Assembly (NCBI RefSeq): GCF_014529705.1 | Contig: NZ_JAANIH010000014.1 | Location: 93,353-157,352, forward strand | Reading direction: 5' to 3' | DNA length: 64,000 nucleotides | From: Bradyrhizobium campsiandrae | GTDB lineage: Bacteria; Pseudomonadota; Alphaproteobacteria; Rhizobiales; Xanthobacteraceae | In this document: positions 63,971 to 64,000 of the stretch, piece by piece | Layout of the letters: the number at the start of each line of letters is the position of its first letter | Numbering within the stretch: the stretch's first letter is position 1 | Translations under genes and position numbers: made by a program | Notes under the pieces: generated by a model | Told to the model about the DNA's origin: nothing | Seen by the model: the letters and a program-made list of their open reading frames with translations, nothing else | Database searches by the model: none

Positions 63971-64000
63971 ATCTCCGCGTTGGGGCTATCGAGAATTCGC

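Overview
The window is a high-GC chromosomal segment of an alphaproteobacterium, most likely Bradyrhizobium or a close relative in the Nitrobacteraceae. This rests on protein character and gene order: a glnB-glnA pair beside a bifunctional NAD(P)HX repair gene, tig-clpP-clpX-lon, and a nuoA-N operon running into birA, a ribonuclease J gene, a methylmalonyl-CoA epimerase gene and a DUF1467 gene. Most of the DNA is housekeeping. No phage, insertion sequence, CRISPR array or rRNA was seen.

Layout. 1-2.6 kb: a crotonase-fold protein, a hot-dog thioesterase, and rplM-rpsI with a recognisable promoter and terminator. 2.7-8.9 kb: a membrane diguanylate cyclase, a small monooxygenase-fold protein, an AI-2E family permease, a class I amidotransferase-like hydrolase, a secreted protein of unknown function, and a GlxA-type regulator divergent from a tautomerase. 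9-14.5 kb: nitrogen control (glnA, glnB), nnr, a GNAT protein and a multicopper-oxidase homologue that has lost most copper ligands. 14.6-22.2 kb: tRNA-Leu and the protein quality-control block tig, clpP, clpX, lon. 22.2-30.3 kb: tRNA-Val, a methyltransferase, a palindromic repeat, and a minus-strand heavy-metal efflux cluster (small His/Cys protein, CzcC-, CzcB-, CzcA-like proteins and a His-rich CDF transporter). 30.5-36.2 kb: a 24-residue membrane peptide, a membrane protein, pepT, an HU-like protein, tRNA-Asp and a TPR/O-GlcNAc-transferase-like protein. 36.2-40.3 kb: an iron-uptake unit (TonB-dependent receptor, PepSY membrane protein, small membrane protein) behind an unusual set of 12-bp-spaced repeats.

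40.5-61.0 kb is one tightly packed plus-strand block: all 14 nuo genes of respiratory complex I, then birA, the RNase J gene, the epimerase, DUF1467, an unknown membrane-anchored protein and mtnK. Two extra genes sit inside nuo: an FkbM-family methyltransferase between nuoD and nuoE, and a 67-residue membrane protein between nuoE and nuoF. NuoL also carries a histidine-rich insertion. These three features together are the most unusual thing in the window and suggest a lineage-specific complex I. 61.3-63.9 kb begins a peptide-type ABC importer that continues past the right edge.

All functional calls come from reading motifs and family resemblance by eye; no database search was possible.
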